A stretch of DNA of 64,000 nt from Candidatus Thiodiazotropha sp. (ex Codakia rugifera) (GTDB lineage Bacteria > Pseudomonadota > Gammaproteobacteria > Chromatiales > Chromatiaceae): NCBI GenBank assembly GCA_025656675.1, contig JAHXHN010000002.1, forward strand, positions 186,001 to 250,000. The letters are read 5' to 3'. Under the pieces are notes generated by a model. It saw nothing but the letters and a program-made list of their open reading frames with translations, was not told the DNA's origin and made no database searches. Shown here in pieces: positions 24,442-34,570 of this stretch (position 1 is its first letter; each line of letters opens with the position of its first letter). A program made the translations under genes and the position numbers.

Positions 24442-25158
24442 TTATGCATTCAATGTAGAACGCTGGATCGCTATGATTTCTGCGATACCCTGGTGGGCAA
24501 GATCGAGCATGGCGTTTAATTCATTACGATTATAGGCTGCACCTTCAGCAGTGCCCTGTACTTCAATGAAGCCTCCCTCGCCATTCATGACCACATTCAT
24601 GTCGGTCTCTGCATTCGAGTCCTCTGCGTAATCCAGATCGAGTACCGGCGTTCCTTCGAATACGCCAACAGAGACTGAAGCGATCATTCCAGACATCGGG
24701 TCTTTTTCCAGTAAACCCAGCTCACGGGTATGGGCGATGGCATCAACCAGTGCGACATAGGCACCGGTGATGGAAGCGGTACGGGTCCCCCCATCGGCTT
24801 GTATAACATCGCAATCGAGGGTGATCGTGCGTTCACCCAGCGCCTTGAGGTCTACAGCTGCGCGCAGTGACCGACCGATCAGCCGTTGGATTTCCAAAGT
24901 ACGACCACCCTGTTTACCCCGGGCGGCTTCACGGCCCATGCGGTCGGTTGTTGAACGGGGGAGCATGCCATATTCAGCGGTGATCCAGCCCTGACCTGTA
25001 CCCTTTAAAAATCTGGGCACACGCTCATCCACACTGGCAGTGCAGATTACCTGGGTATCACCGAAACAGACCAAAACTGATCCCTCGGCATGTTTTGTGT
25101 AATGCCGGGTGATTGATATCGGGCGCAGTTCATCAGGTTGGCGTGCGGATGGTCTCAT
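24442..25158 (-). CDS. rph: Ribonuclease PH
   Basis: 238 residues, full length. Conserved RNase PH segments: RPDELRPI-like start with [63 protein letters not shown] (phosphate-binding Arg in GR) and [18 protein letters not shown]. It removes nucleotides from tRNA 3' ends phosphorolytically. First gene of an rph-rdgB unit. The upstream gap holds a 12-base palindrome AGGGCGCGCCCT at 25298-25309, possibly a transcript end for the gene above. Confidence 0.97.
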   Translation of the reverse strand: MRPSARQPDELRPISITRHYTKHAEGSVLVCFGDTQVICTASVDERVPRFLKGTGQGWITAEYGMLPRSTTDRMGREAARGKQGGRTLEIQRLIGRSLRAAVDLKALGERTITLDCDVIQADGGTRTASITGAYVALVDAIAHTRELGLLEKDPMSGMIASVSVGVFEGTPVLDLDYAEDSNAETDMNVVMNGEGGFIEVQGTAEGAAYNRNELNAMLDLAHQGIAEIIAIQRSTLNA

Positions 25159-25351
25159 CTAAGGCTGGCTCCTCGGCTGGCGGAAATATTCGGTCTGACT
25201 CGAGCAAACCGGATTGGATAAAGGGGGCGCTATTATGTGTGAATGGGGCAGCGATGTCAGCTTTTACGGTGAAACGGGTTCATGGGTAGGGTACGGCAGG
25301 GCGCGCCCTACGCCTGGTTCCAACGGATTTCTGCGCTATGGTAAGAGGGGG

Positions 25352-26836
25352 CTAACGACGTCCGCCTATGATCGAACCTAAAATACCACGGACAATCTGC
25401 CTGCCCAGTTTGGAACCGATTGCACGTGCCACCGACTTGGCAAAGGCCTCACCAATGCCTTGGCGTCGAGAGCCGCCACTGCTTTTTTTTGCCCGGCTTT
25501 GCGCCTTCTCTGCAGCTTTTTTTTGCGCCTGCTGTTCGCGACGTTTGATCAGTTCCTCTTCACGCTTTTTTAACAGTTCGTAAGCCGACTCCCTATCAAT
25601 CTCAGCTTGATAGGTGGTGTTGAAGGGTGAGCGCTTGATGATTTGCTTACGCGCCTTTTGATCGACCGGCCCAAACTGAGAACGAGGTGGTGCCATCAAC
25701 GTCTTCTCCACGACACTGGGTACGCCCTTTTTATCCAGGGTGGAGATCAGTGCTTCACCCACACCCAGGTTGCTGATGACCTCCTCTGTATCGAAGGCAG
25801 GATTTTCGCGGAAGGTTTCTGCTGCCGCCTTGACTGCCTTTTTATCCCTTGGGGTAAAGGCCCGGAGGGCGTGTTGGATTCGGTTGCCAAGCTGTCCGAT
25901 GACCTCATCGGGTACATCGTTGGGGTATTGGGTGATAAAAAAGACCCCGACCCCCTTGGATCGTATCAACCGCACTACCTGGGTGATTTTTTGCAGTAAT
26001 GCCTTGGGTGCGCTGTTGAAAAGAAGATGAGCCTCATCGAAGAAAAAAACCAGTTTGGGTAGATCGGCATCACCTCGCTCAGGTAACTCCTCCATCAGCT
26101 CGGAGAGGAGCCACAACAGGAAGGTGGCATAGATACGCGGTGAGTGGTAAAGCGTTGTGGCATCGAGGATACTGACCACCCCACGGCCGGAGAAATCTGT
26201 CTGCATCAGATGTTCGATTTGAATGGCCGGCTCGCCATAAAAGACCTCACCGCCAGCCTCTTCCAATACCAGTAGTCTGCGTAGAATGGCGGTGACGCTT
26301 TGCCTGGAGATGCGTCCATACTCCCTTTCCAGGGTTTTTGCACTATCCGCCACCCAATTGAGCATCGACCTCAGATCCTTCAGGTCGAGTAATAGCAGCC
26401 CCTCGTCATCGGCTACACTGAAGGCAATCTGTAGCACACCCTCCTGGGTCTCATTCAATTCCAGCAGATTCGCGAGCAGGGTTGGACCCATCTCGGAAAC
26501 CGTGGTGCGTACAGGATGCCCCTGCTTACCAAAGACATCCCAGAACAACACAGGACAGGGTTCGAACTGATGTCCCTCAATCTTGATGTAGTCCAGACGT
26601 TCAGTGATTTTTGGATGTGCTTTACCGCTGCCTGCCAAGCCTGACAGATCACCCTTCACATCGGCTGTGAAAACCGGTACGCCAAGACGCGAAAAGGATT
26701 CTGCAAGAATTTGCAGGGTAACGGTCTTACCGGTACCGGTGGCGCCAGTGATCAGCCCATGCCGATTGGCCATGCCTGCGTTCAGCATGATCTGTTCGGC
26801 CCCATTGCCGCCAAGCAGGATATTATTGTCTGTCAT
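25352..26836 (-). CDS. HerA-like ATPase, DUF853 (YjgR) family
   Basis: 494 residues from ATG 26836, which follows AGGAAAAACAAAG; a TTG 30 bases earlier is in frame but has no such site. Walker A GATGTGKTVT, Walker B LVFFFDEAHLLF, and a sensor-like VFFITQYPNDVPDEV identify the HerA/FtsK-like fold of the DUF853 family (E. coli YjgR). A Lys/Glu/Arg/Gln-rich coiled coil (about 425-470) leads to a Gly-rich hydrophobic end. The cellular role of the family is poorly known. Confidence 0.93.
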   Translation of the reverse strand: MTDNNILLGGNGAEQIMLNAGMANRHGLITGATGTGKTVTLQILAESFSRLGVPVFTADVKGDLSGLAGSGKAHPKITERLDYIKIEGHQFEPCPVLFWDVFGKQGHPVRTTVSEMGPTLLANLLELNETQEGVLQIAFSVADDEGLLLLDLKDLRSMLNWVADSAKTLEREYGRISRQSVTAILRRLLVLEEAGGEVFYGEPAIQIEHLMQTDFSGRGVVSILDATTLYHSPRIYATFLLWLLSELMEELPERGDADLPKLVFFFDEAHLLFNSAPKALLQKITQVVRLIRSKGVGVFFITQYPNDVPDEVIGQLGNRIQHALRAFTPRDKKAVKAAAETFRENPAFDTEEVISNLGVGEALISTLDKKGVPSVVEKTLMAPPRSQFGPVDQKARKQIIKRSPFNTTYQAEIDRESAYELLKKREEELIKRREQQAQKKAAEKAQSRAKKSSGGSRRQGIGEAFAKSVARAIGSKLGRQIVRGILGSIIGGRR

Positions 26837-27033
26837 CTTTGTTTTTCCTGGTTTTGGAGTTGACAAATATTTAACATTCTCGGCTGTTATGCCATCTTAT
26901 TTGGGTTAGACTCAGCCGAACATGCCGTAGGCAGTTGGTATCCGGATCTCAATGTGTATCATGCCAGTAAACAATTGGCGAGTCGTGGCTTCCGGTGATG
27001 TCGTACCACATGACTTGGGTCTGAGGAGGCATT

Positions 27034-27264
27034 GTGTATGAGTGGCAAACTCTTTACCTCGGATATGCAAGTCGTAGTCAGGTCATGGATATCAGGTTCG
27101 ATTTAAACATGATGTCGTGTGGAGACTTCATTTCTGCCGATGCTGCATGCGTTTTTAACATGATGGATCTGGTACAGCAATTAATCGTCGGCACTGCTGT
27201 TGATCAGCAGCAGGCAGAGGACGTAGCAGGTTTGCTGATTGGACAGAGCCTTCAGGGCGACTGA
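27034..27264 (+). CDS. Possible small protein upstream of the metallopeptidase
   Basis: 76 codons from GTG 27034, preceded by GAGGAGGCATT, a good ribosome-binding site. The stop is 11 bases before the metallopeptidase ATG. The second half (residues about 38-76) looks like amphipathic helices (FNMMDLVQQLIVGTAV, QAEDVAGLLIGQSL); the N-terminal third is atypical. An ATG at 27038 in another frame would use the same site but stops after 22 codons. I do not recognise a family and cannot exclude that it is only a leader. Confidence 0.4.
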   Translation: MYEWQTLYLGYASRSQVMDIRFDLNMMSCGDFISADAACVFNMMDLVQQLIVGTAVDQQQAEDVAGLLIGQSLQGD

Positions 27265-27275
27265 GGAGAAGATCG

Positions 27276-28202
27276 ATGCGTTGGCGTGGTCAGCGAAAAA
27301 GCGAAAATGTTGAAGACCGCCGAAGTATGCGGGCACCATCATCCCCACTAGGTGGCCTCGGCGGTGGAGGGGGCGGGCTGCTCAACCTGTTACCGACAGT
27401 ATTTAAAATATTCGGCTTCAAAGGCGGCGTCGTTGCAGTACTGGCAATCGGCGCGTATGCCCTGTTTAGCGGTAATCTGGGTAGTATGCTGGGTGGTGGG
27501 GGCAATCAGGAAAACCTTTCAAACCAGGAAGGCCAGCCGGTTCAGCAAAGTGCAGAGGAGAAGACGCTGGTGGATTTCGTCTCTGTCATATTGGCTGATA
27601 CAGAGCAGACATGGCAGCAACTGTTTCAACAGATGGGCAGCAAGTACGAGGAGCCGAATCTCGTATTGTTTCGTGGTGCTACCAAGACGGCGTGTGGATT
27701 TGGTCAGGCTGCGATGGGTCCTTTCTACTGCCCCGGTGACCATAAGGTCTATATCGACCTCTCCTTTTACAGTGATCTGAAGAATCGTTACAAAGCACCG
27801 GGTGACTTTGCCCAGGCCTATGTAATAGCGCATGAGGTAGGACATCATGTGCAGACCCTGCTGGGGATATCGCAAAAGGTACAAAAGGCGAAGCGCTCTC
27901 TCAGCGAGGTCGAGGGAAACAAGCTTTCTGTGAGACAAGAGCTACAGGCTGACTGTTTTGCCGGTATCTGGGCGAATCATGCGGACAATTCACGTCGGTT
28001 GTTGGAATCCGGCGATATTGAAGAGGGTTTGACGGCCGCAAGTGCGATTGGCGATGATCGCCTGCAAAAGCAGTCCCAGGGGTATGTCAGCCCCGACTCG
28101 TTTACACATGGCAGTTCCAAGCAGCGGGTCAAGTGGTTCAAGGTGGGCTTTAAAGGTGGTGATTTGAAACAGTGCGATACTTTTTCTGTGAGAACACTGT
28201 AA
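27276..28202 (+). CDS. Neutral zinc metallopeptidase, YpfJ family
   Basis: 308 residues. A Gly-rich N-terminus is followed by a hydrophobic segment (about 40-62, with VVAVLAIGAYALFSG) that should anchor the protein. The catalytic region holds the zinc motif HEVGHHVQ (about 187-194) and a downstream RQELQADCFAGIWA with the third-ligand Glu/Asp environment. This matches the YpfJ-like neutral zinc metallopeptidases (MRWRGQR start is typical). Substrates are unknown. It follows the small GTG frame by 11 bases with GGAGAAG as its site. Confidence 0.93.
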   Translation: MRWRGQRKSENVEDRRSMRAPSSPLGGLGGGGGGLLNLLPTVFKIFGFKGGVVAVLAIGAYALFSGNLGSMLGGGGNQENLSNQEGQPVQQSAEEKTLVDFVSVILADTEQTWQQLFQQMGSKYEEPNLVLFRGATKTACGFGQAAMGPFYCPGDHKVYIDLSFYSDLKNRYKAPGDFAQAYVIAHEVGHHVQTLLGISQKVQKAKRSLSEVEGNKLSVRQELQADCFAGIWANHADNSRRLLESGDIEEGLTAASAIGDDRLQKQSQGYVSPDSFTHGSSKQRVKWFKVGFKGGDLKQCDTFSVRTL

Positions 28203-28310
28203 ACCTGAAAATAAACTGCAGGATTCTCAAGTCATCGCTTTAATTGGTTTTCTCCTGTGCTTGTGTCGGTGCAAATAGTTTCGGTTAATGACTGATTGAG
28301 AGGGTTAACA

Positions 28311-28592
28311 ATGGGTTTTATTTCCTGGATCGTGCTTGGTTTGATCGCTGGCGCCTTGGCAAAGTTGCTCATGCCGGGCAAAGATGGGGGTGGTTTTATC
28401 ATTACCACCCTTTTAGGCATAGGTGGTGCCATGGTGGGTGGCTATATCGGCTCATTTCTGGGGTATGGTGCAACAAGCGGTTTGAGTATCGCAAGTATTC
28501 TCACTGCCACTGCAGGCGCCTTTCTGTTGTTGTTTGCCTATCGACTGATCAAACAACCCAACAAAGAGAATGAGACAGAGACTCCGGAGTAG
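28311..28592 (+). CDS. GlsB/YeaQ/YmgE family membrane protein
   Basis: 93 residues from ATG 28311 (GAGAGGG site); a TTG at 28296 is in frame but overlaps that site. Typical family sequence: GFISWIVLGLIAGALAKLLMPG, GFIITTLLGIGGAMVGGYIGSFLG, then a third helix and a short acidic tail. Three membrane helices with Gly packing. These small stress-linked proteins are transglycosylase-associated in name only; the function is unclear. Its TAG and the stop of the convergent PP2C gene lie inside the palindrome GAGTAGATCTACTC (28587-28600). Confidence 0.92.
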   Translation: MGFISWIVLGLIAGALAKLLMPGKDGGGFIITTLLGIGGAMVGGYIGSFLGYGATSGLSIASILTATAGAFLLLFAYRLIKQPNKENETETPE

Positions 28593-28594
28593 AT

Positions 28595-29482
28595 CTACTC
28601 AATATCGATATCATCAACAAACCGGCGCAAGTCGTCTATCGCCTGAGTTACATCAACCTGTTCTACTGGAGGCTCAAGCAGGTCTCTCTTTTTCTTCGAT
28701 AAAGCCATACTGAAATCGGTGGGTTCCAGTTTTGCATTTGTCTCACACCAGCGTAACGCCACCACTGTGACATTGTCACTTTCAGGATGGCCGGTAGCCT
28801 CTGCCTGATCGGCCAGTTTTGTGATATGGGTGATTAAAGGTGCCTGCTCTTTGAACAGGGTATCCACCATCGGCCGTTCAGCCAGTGGTCCCCAAAAACC
28901 ATCGCTACAGAGCAGTACAACATCGCCCTCCTTGAGTTCATGTGGTCCACTGAGTTCAGCAACCGGGCGGTTGTTGGTGCCTCCCAGGCATCGGGTCACA
29001 TAGTTTCGAAACTTGTGCGTATGTACTTGAGCTGCTGAGATGATTCCCTGCTGCCGGAGATGCTCCACATAAGAGTGGTCATCGGTGCGAAGATGAATCA
29101 CACCATCACGCATGATATAGAGTCTACTGTCACCAATATGGGCCCAATAGGCGTTGTTCTCCTGTACCAGGCAGAGAACCCCGGTTGTACGAGGTTCGAT
29201 TGGAGGATCCTGTTGTCCGCCAAATTCTGTAATTTGGCGATGACTCATCTCCATCAGTCCGGAGAGAAAGAAGCGGGGATTGGAAATGGGTTTGCGGCTG
29301 GTTAGGAAGGCCTTGCGAGCATTATCCATAAGAATTTGCGCCGCCATTTCCCCCTTAGGGTGTCCCCCCATACCGTCTGCCAGTGAGAGTAGAATGGCAT
29401 CGGGTGCCTCCATGATAAGGTAGCGATCCTGGTTCATGGAGCGGTTGCCGAGTAGCGTGTATTGGGCTGTTTCGTACTTCAC
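28595..29482 (-). CDS. PP2C-family serine/threonine phosphatase
   Basis: 295 residues with the PP2C metal-binding motifs: NQDRYL (about 17-22), LADGMGGHPKGE (about 34-45), IGDSRLYIM (about 116-124), LCSDGFWG and DNVTVVAL. It should remove phosphate from Ser/Thr residues using Mn2+/Mg2+. The start overlaps the stop of the kinase gene by 4 bases, so kinase and phosphatase are made together as an opposing pair, the usual partnership in Stk1/Stp-like and type VI secretion-linked systems. The C-terminal extension of about 50 residues (after 245) is charged and unassigned. Confidence 0.94.
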   Translation of the reverse strand: MKYETAQYTLLGNRSMNQDRYLIMEAPDAILLSLADGMGGHPKGEMAAQILMDNARKAFLTSRKPISNPRFFLSGLMEMSHRQITEFGGQQDPPIEPRTTGVLCLVQENNAYWAHIGDSRLYIMRDGVIHLRTDDHSYVEHLRQQGIISAAQVHTHKFRNYVTRCLGGTNNRPVAELSGPHELKEGDVVLLCSDGFWGPLAERPMVDTLFKEQAPLITHITKLADQAEATGHPESDNVTVVALRWCETNAKLEPTDFSMALSKKKRDLLEPPVEQVDVTQAIDDLRRFVDDIDIE

Positions 29483-30411
29483 GATATGGCCCTTTTCTCA
29501 TCGATCAGATTGGATACTGCGCTCTCGCTATCGATCTCACCCTTGTTATTGTGCAAAGCTTGAAGAAGCTCACTGGCATTTTGCGGCCGCTTTTCGTATT
29601 CAACCTCCATCGCCCAGTCGATCGCCTCGAGCATGGCAGCGGGATAGCGTCGACGGTAGATCCGTGCAGCCGGTTTCAGTTTCTCTTTCGCATGTCGCTC
29701 AATAGCTGATGGAGGTGCCTTGCCATCCAGACAGGCTCGCATACTTGCACCGATGGCATACACATCGCTCCAGGGTCCGACATTCCCTGACTGGTAGTAT
29801 TGCTCTACCGGTGAGAATCCTGTGGTCACGACTCGCCCGGTGCGACTGCCTTCATTTTGGACTTCGTGGACAGCGCCGAAATCGAGTAACAGCGGATTTC
29901 CCCCCGTGCGTAGATGGATATTGCTGGGTTTGATGTCCAGGTGCAGCAGATTGCGTGAATGGATTTGGCTAAGGGCATCCAGTATTGGCGGAAACACGGT
30001 CATGATGAAGCGTGTACTGAGACTGCCGCTGCGCTTTTTTATATAGCTTGCGAGATTTTTCCCCCGCTCGTGGTCCATCACCAGATAACCCGTATTGTTG
30101 GCCAGAAAAAAGCCTCTTACCTGCACAATATTGGGGTGGCGTAGCGAGGCCAGTACCTTTGCCTCCTGGTAAAACAGACGCAGGCTGCGATTGAAATTAT
30201 CGGCCTGCTTTTTGTCGAGTGGAATGACCTTGCCGTTGGTTCCTCGTTTGGCGAGCTTTTTCGGTAGAAACTCTTTGATGATCACCTCATCCTGAGTATC
30301 TTCATCCTCCGCTAAATAGATCAGGCTGAAACCACCGCTCGCGACCACCTTCATGATCACGTAACAGTCAATTTCTGTACCTTCCGGCAGACTGTCTCGG
30401 AGCTTATCCAT
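29479..30411 (-). CDS. Hanks-type serine/threonine protein kinase
   Basis: 310 residues, one kinase domain and little else. The catalytic Lys lies in VIIKEFLP (about 46-53), HLDIKPSN (about 154-161) is the catalytic loop, LLDFGAVH (about 171-178) the Mg2+ loop, and GFSPVEQYY the activation segment. No transmembrane helix or PASTA domain is present, so the kinase is cytoplasmic. Co-translation with the PP2C gene suggests a regulatory pair; the only other neighbours are YeaQ and YicC, so targets cannot be inferred. Confidence 0.94.
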   Translation of the reverse strand: MDKLRDSLPEGTEIDCYVIMKVVASGGFSLIYLAEDEDTQDEVIIKEFLPKKLAKRGTNGKVIPLDKKQADNFNRSLRLFYQEAKVLASLRHPNIVQVRGFFLANNTGYLVMDHERGKNLASYIKKRSGSLSTRFIMTVFPPILDALSQIHSRNLLHLDIKPSNIHLRTGGNPLLLDFGAVHEVQNEGSRTGRVVTTGFSPVEQYYQSGNVGPWSDVYAIGASMRACLDGKAPPSAIERHAKEKLKPAARIYRRRYPAAMLEAIDWAMEVEYEKRPQNASELLQALHNNKGEIDSESAVSNLIDEKRAIS

Positions 30412-30714
30412 GCAGGTTCCGTCGTGGTTGTGTCACTGTCAGAGATAGGAAGACCATCCCACTGATTATAAGGTCTTTTAACAGAATTACTTCTGCTGAT
30501 TGAGTATTTCGACCATCAGGTGGGGAAAAAGTGATATTCATCAAATAATTGGTTAAAGGATCATTGCCCCTGGATGGTTGGAATCCCATATTTATCAACC
30601 ATATCCAGGTTTAGCGGCCTTTATTGCGAATCCTGAAGGTGTAGCAATGCCTGTTGAACAAATGTCGGGTATGATGCTCCTCAATAAATATGAATAGATC
30701 TTAGGCGGGTATGT
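30412..30714. other. Divergent intergenic region (303 bp)
   Basis: Lies between the divergent kinase and yicC genes and should contain both promoters. It is AT-rich in places (30530-30600, 30680-30700). I see no hairpin, operator or gene that I would support. Confidence 0.4.
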
Positions 30715-31581
30715 ATGATCAGTAGTATGACGGCCTTCGCACGAGAAGAGTACCGGGGAGACCTGGGTATTTTGAGCTGGGAGATCCGCTCAGTCAATCA
30801 TCGTTATCTGGAGGCTTTTCTGCGTTTGCCTGAGGAGTTGCGCGTGTTGGAGTCATCGGTACGCGAGAGATTGAATGCCCGTTTGGGGCGGGGCAAGCTG
30901 GATGTCAGTTTGAAATTCAAGCCAGGTGGTATGGCTGAGGCGGGATTACAGGTCAACCAGCGATTGGTTGAGCAGCTGTTGAGTGCTGAACAACAATTGG
31001 CAGATTTAATGGGTGCGGGCAACAACCTCCGTTCATCGGATCTGTTGCGCTGGCCTGGCGTGCTGGAAGAGCAGGAGCAGGATTTCACACCGGTCAAACA
31101 GCGGGCGATGATATTGCTGGAGACAGCCATCGACAGTCTTATCGACAATCGCCTGCGTGAGGGAGAGCGGTTGAGTGAAATAATTCGGAATCGTTGTGTC
31201 GGGTTGCAGGCCCAGGTTGTTCAGGTGCGCAGTCTGATGCCGGATGTACTGGAGATGGTTAGAAGCAGAATTCGTGATCGTCTTACGGAAGCAATGGAAG
31301 AGCTGGATGAGACCCGGTTGGAGCAGGAGATGGTCTTATTGGCGCAACGGCTCGATGTCGATGAGGAGATGGATCGTCTTGAAACTCATCTCGAAGAGGT
31401 AGAGCGAGTCTTACAGACTGATGAGCCTGTTGGACGAAGACTCGATTTTCTGATGCAGGAACTTAACCGGGAGGCCAATACCCTAACCTCTAAATCAAAT
31501 AGTGTGGATGTGACCCGTTCAGCGGTGGAGATGAAGGTGTTGATCGAACAGATGCGAGAACAGATCCAGAATATCGAATAA
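30715..31581 (+). CDS. yicC: YicC family endoribonuclease
   Basis: 288 residues. The N-terminal SMTAFAREEYRGDLGILSWEIRSVNHRYLE and the C-terminal GRRLDFLMQELNREANTLTSKSNSV, both highly conserved in YicC, are intact. YicC-type proteins are endoribonucleases linked to small-RNA turnover in E. coli. The gene heads a run with the M48 lipoprotein and gmk, and yicC next to gmk is a widely conserved arrangement. Confidence 0.96.
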   Translation: MISSMTAFAREEYRGDLGILSWEIRSVNHRYLEAFLRLPEELRVLESSVRERLNARLGRGKLDVSLKFKPGGMAEAGLQVNQRLVEQLLSAEQQLADLMGAGNNLRSSDLLRWPGVLEEQEQDFTPVKQRAMILLETAIDSLIDNRLREGERLSEIIRNRCVGLQAQVVQVRSLMPDVLEMVRSRIRDRLTEAMEELDETRLEQEMVLLAQRLDVDEEMDRLETHLEEVERVLQTDEPVGRRLDFLMQELNREANTLTSKSNSVDVTRSAVEMKVLIEQMREQIQNIE

Positions 31582-31606
31582 CCCACATGATATAGGGTCA
31601 TTTTCT

Positions 31607-32410
31607 ATGAGGTTGATTCACCGATTACTGACTGTTGTCGCGCTAGTATTGCTGATCGCCTGCACGACCAGCCCAACCGGGCGCAAACAACTTATGATTA
31701 TCAGTGAAGAGGCCGCAATCAACTCCTCCAAGACCGCCTACGTGGAAATGCTCAAGCCCTACCAGGAAGAGGGTAAGTTGGATAATAACCCTGCCCTGAA
31801 AATGCGGGTTGAGCGCATCACCGGCCGCTTGATTGCCCAGGCAATCGTTTTGCGTCCAGAGACCCGGCAGTGGGCCTGGAGTATGAAAATCCTCGATGAT
31901 CCAAAAACTGTTAACGCCTGGGCCATGGCCGGTGGAAAGATGGCGCTCTACAGCGGCCTGGTTGAACAGGTTGAGCCGACCGATGATGAGCTGGCACAGG
32001 TCTTGGCCCATGAAATCTCGCACGCCCTGGCAAAACACACTGCCGAGAAGATGTCGGTGGCGCTTGCCAGTCAGCTGGGTATGGTGGCTGTGGCCGCGAC
32101 GACTGAAAACCAATCGGTATTGACCGGCTCAATGTTAGCCGCCAAATTAGCCATTGATCTGCCTAACAGTCGTAGTGCAGAGGCTGAGGCAGACCGTATA
32201 GGTATCGAATTAGCTGCCAAAGCAGGTTACGATCCACGCGCTGCAGCAACCTTGTGGCGTAAGATGGGGCAGGTTTCTGGCGGGCGTATGCCGGTATTTC
32301 TGAGTACCCACCCCAGTCCATCCAATCGGGCGGAAACCCTGGGCAAGCTGGCTGATGAGATGATGCCGTACTATCTTGCAAAGGGTGAGCGTCCGCATTT
32401 TAACTACTGA
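31607..32410 (+). CDS. M48 family metallopeptidase lipoprotein
   Basis: 267 residues. A lipoprotein signal ends in LLIAC (Cys 19), and SPTGRKQLMIISEE follows. The M48 zinc motif HEISHALAKH (about 137-146) and EAEADRIGIELAAKAGYDP supply the zinc ligands. The size and layout match the LoiP/YcaL-like outer-membrane or periplasmic proteases involved in envelope quality control. It lies 25 bases after yicC and 48 before gmk, so the three genes may be one unit. Substrates unknown. Confidence 0.93.
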   Translation: MRLIHRLLTVVALVLLIACTTSPTGRKQLMIISEEAAINSSKTAYVEMLKPYQEEGKLDNNPALKMRVERITGRLIAQAIVLRPETRQWAWSMKILDDPKTVNAWAMAGGKMALYSGLVEQVEPTDDELAQVLAHEISHALAKHTAEKMSVALASQLGMVAVAATTENQSVLTGSMLAAKLAIDLPNSRSAEAEADRIGIELAAKAGYDPRAAATLWRKMGQVSGGRMPVFLSTHPSPSNRAETLGKLADEMMPYYLAKGERPHFNY

Positions 32411-33097
<687 letters not shown>

Positions 33098-33208
33098 GCA
33101 GTTGTTTTGTGACTTTCCTGGCATGCTTTACCCGTCAGTTCACTCCGGTGTTTGGCGGTTGGCGGCTAAAGCTATACTATAGCGACCCCAATTCAACCTG
33201 GATTCGAG

Positions 33209-34561
33209 ATGGCCGGTAAGCTCTACATTAAAACCTTCGGTTGCCAGATGAACGAATATGACTCTTCGCGGATGGCGGACGGGTTGCGTGTGGCTGAAGG
33301 ATTGGAAGTGACAACGATTGCGGAAGAGGCGGATGTACTGATACTGAACACCTGTTCCATTCGCGAGAAGGCTCAGGAGAAGGTTTTTTCCCAGCTCGGT
33401 CGCTGGCGTCCCTGGAAGGAGAGGAATCCTGCCCTGATCATTGGCGTCGGAGGCTGTGTCGCAAGCCAGGAGGGCGAGGCTATACGTCAGCGGGCCCCCT
33501 ATGTGGATCTGGTGTTCGGGCCCCAGACGCTGCACCGGTTGCCGGAGATGATCCGGCAGGCTCGCCGTGATCATCTTCCTGTGGTCGATGTCACTTTTCC
33601 CGAGATCGAGAAATTCGACCGGCTTCCGGAACCGCGTGCTGAAGGACCCACGGCCTACCTGTCAGTCATGGAGGGATGTTCAAAGTACTGCACCTATTGT
33701 GTGGTTCCCTTTACCCGCGGCGAGGAGATCAGTCGCCCCTTCGATGACGTTATCGCCGAAGCGGCTGGACTGGCGACTCAGGGTGTGTGTGAGCTCAACC
33801 TGTTGGGGCAGAACGTGAATGCCTATCGTGGCGTGATGGACGATGGTGAAAGCGCTGATCTGGCGTTGTTAATCGAGTATGTGGCAGCCATCGAGGGTAT
33901 CGAGAGGATACGGTTTACCACGTCACATCCGATGGAATTCTCAGACCGGTTGATCGAGGTCTACGCCCAGGTCCCTGAACTGGTCAGTTTTCTCCATCTA
34001 CCAGTTCAATCTGGATCTGATCGGGTATTGGCGATGATGAAACGCGGTCACATGGCCATTGAATACAAGGCTAAGATCCGTCGTCTGCGGGAGATACGTC
34101 CAGACATCACTATCTCCTCAGACTTTATTGTCGGTTTTCCTGGTGAAACAGAGGAGGATTTTGGCGCCACTTTGCAGTTGATTGAAGAGATTGGTTTCGA
34201 CAACTCATACAGCTTTATCTATAGTCGCCGTCCCGGCACGCCAGCAGCGGATCTGCCAGACGATGTTCCATTGTCTGTCAAACAGCAGCGCTTAGAGCGA
34301 TTGCAGCAGTTGATCAATACCCAGGCTCAACGAATAAGTCGCCGAATGGTCGGTTCGATACAACGCATTCTGGTGGAGCGACCGGCGAAAAAGAATCCCC
34401 GGCAACTGGCCGGTCGTACCGAGAATAACCGGGTGGTCAATTTTGATGCCCCGGCTGAGTTGATAGGCCACTTTGTCAATGTACGTATTACCGAGGCACT
34501 GCCGAACTCTTTACGTGGCGAATGGTTGGAATCGACAAATGACAGGGCCGCTAACGCTTAG
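33209..34561 (+). CDS. miaB: tRNA-2-methylthio-N6-dimethylallyladenosine synthase
   Basis: 450 residues. An N-terminal UPF0004 domain holds three cluster-binding Cys ([27 protein letters not shown]), the radical-SAM core holds [15 protein letters not shown] (about 153-167), and a C-terminal TRAM domain (about 380-445) binds tRNA. It adds the methylthio group at A37. It opens the conserved miaB-ybeZ-ybeY-ybeX-lnt series; ybeZ begins 9 bases downstream. Confidence 0.97.
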   Translation: MAGKLYIKTFGCQMNEYDSSRMADGLRVAEGLEVTTIAEEADVLILNTCSIREKAQEKVFSQLGRWRPWKERNPALIIGVGGCVASQEGEAIRQRAPYVDLVFGPQTLHRLPEMIRQARRDHLPVVDVTFPEIEKFDRLPEPRAEGPTAYLSVMEGCSKYCTYCVVPFTRGEEISRPFDDVIAEAAGLATQGVCELNLLGQNVNAYRGVMDDGESADLALLIEYVAAIEGIERIRFTTSHPMEFSDRLIEVYAQVPELVSFLHLPVQSGSDRVLAMMKRGHMAIEYKAKIRRLREIRPDITISSDFIVGFPGETEEDFGATLQLIEEIGFDNSYSFIYSRRPGTPAADLPDDVPLSVKQQRLERLQQLINTQAQRISRRMVGSIQRILVERPAKKNPRQLAGRTENNRVVNFDAPAELIGHFVNVRITEALPNSLRGEWLESTNDRAANA

Positions 34562-34570
34562 GAATGACTT

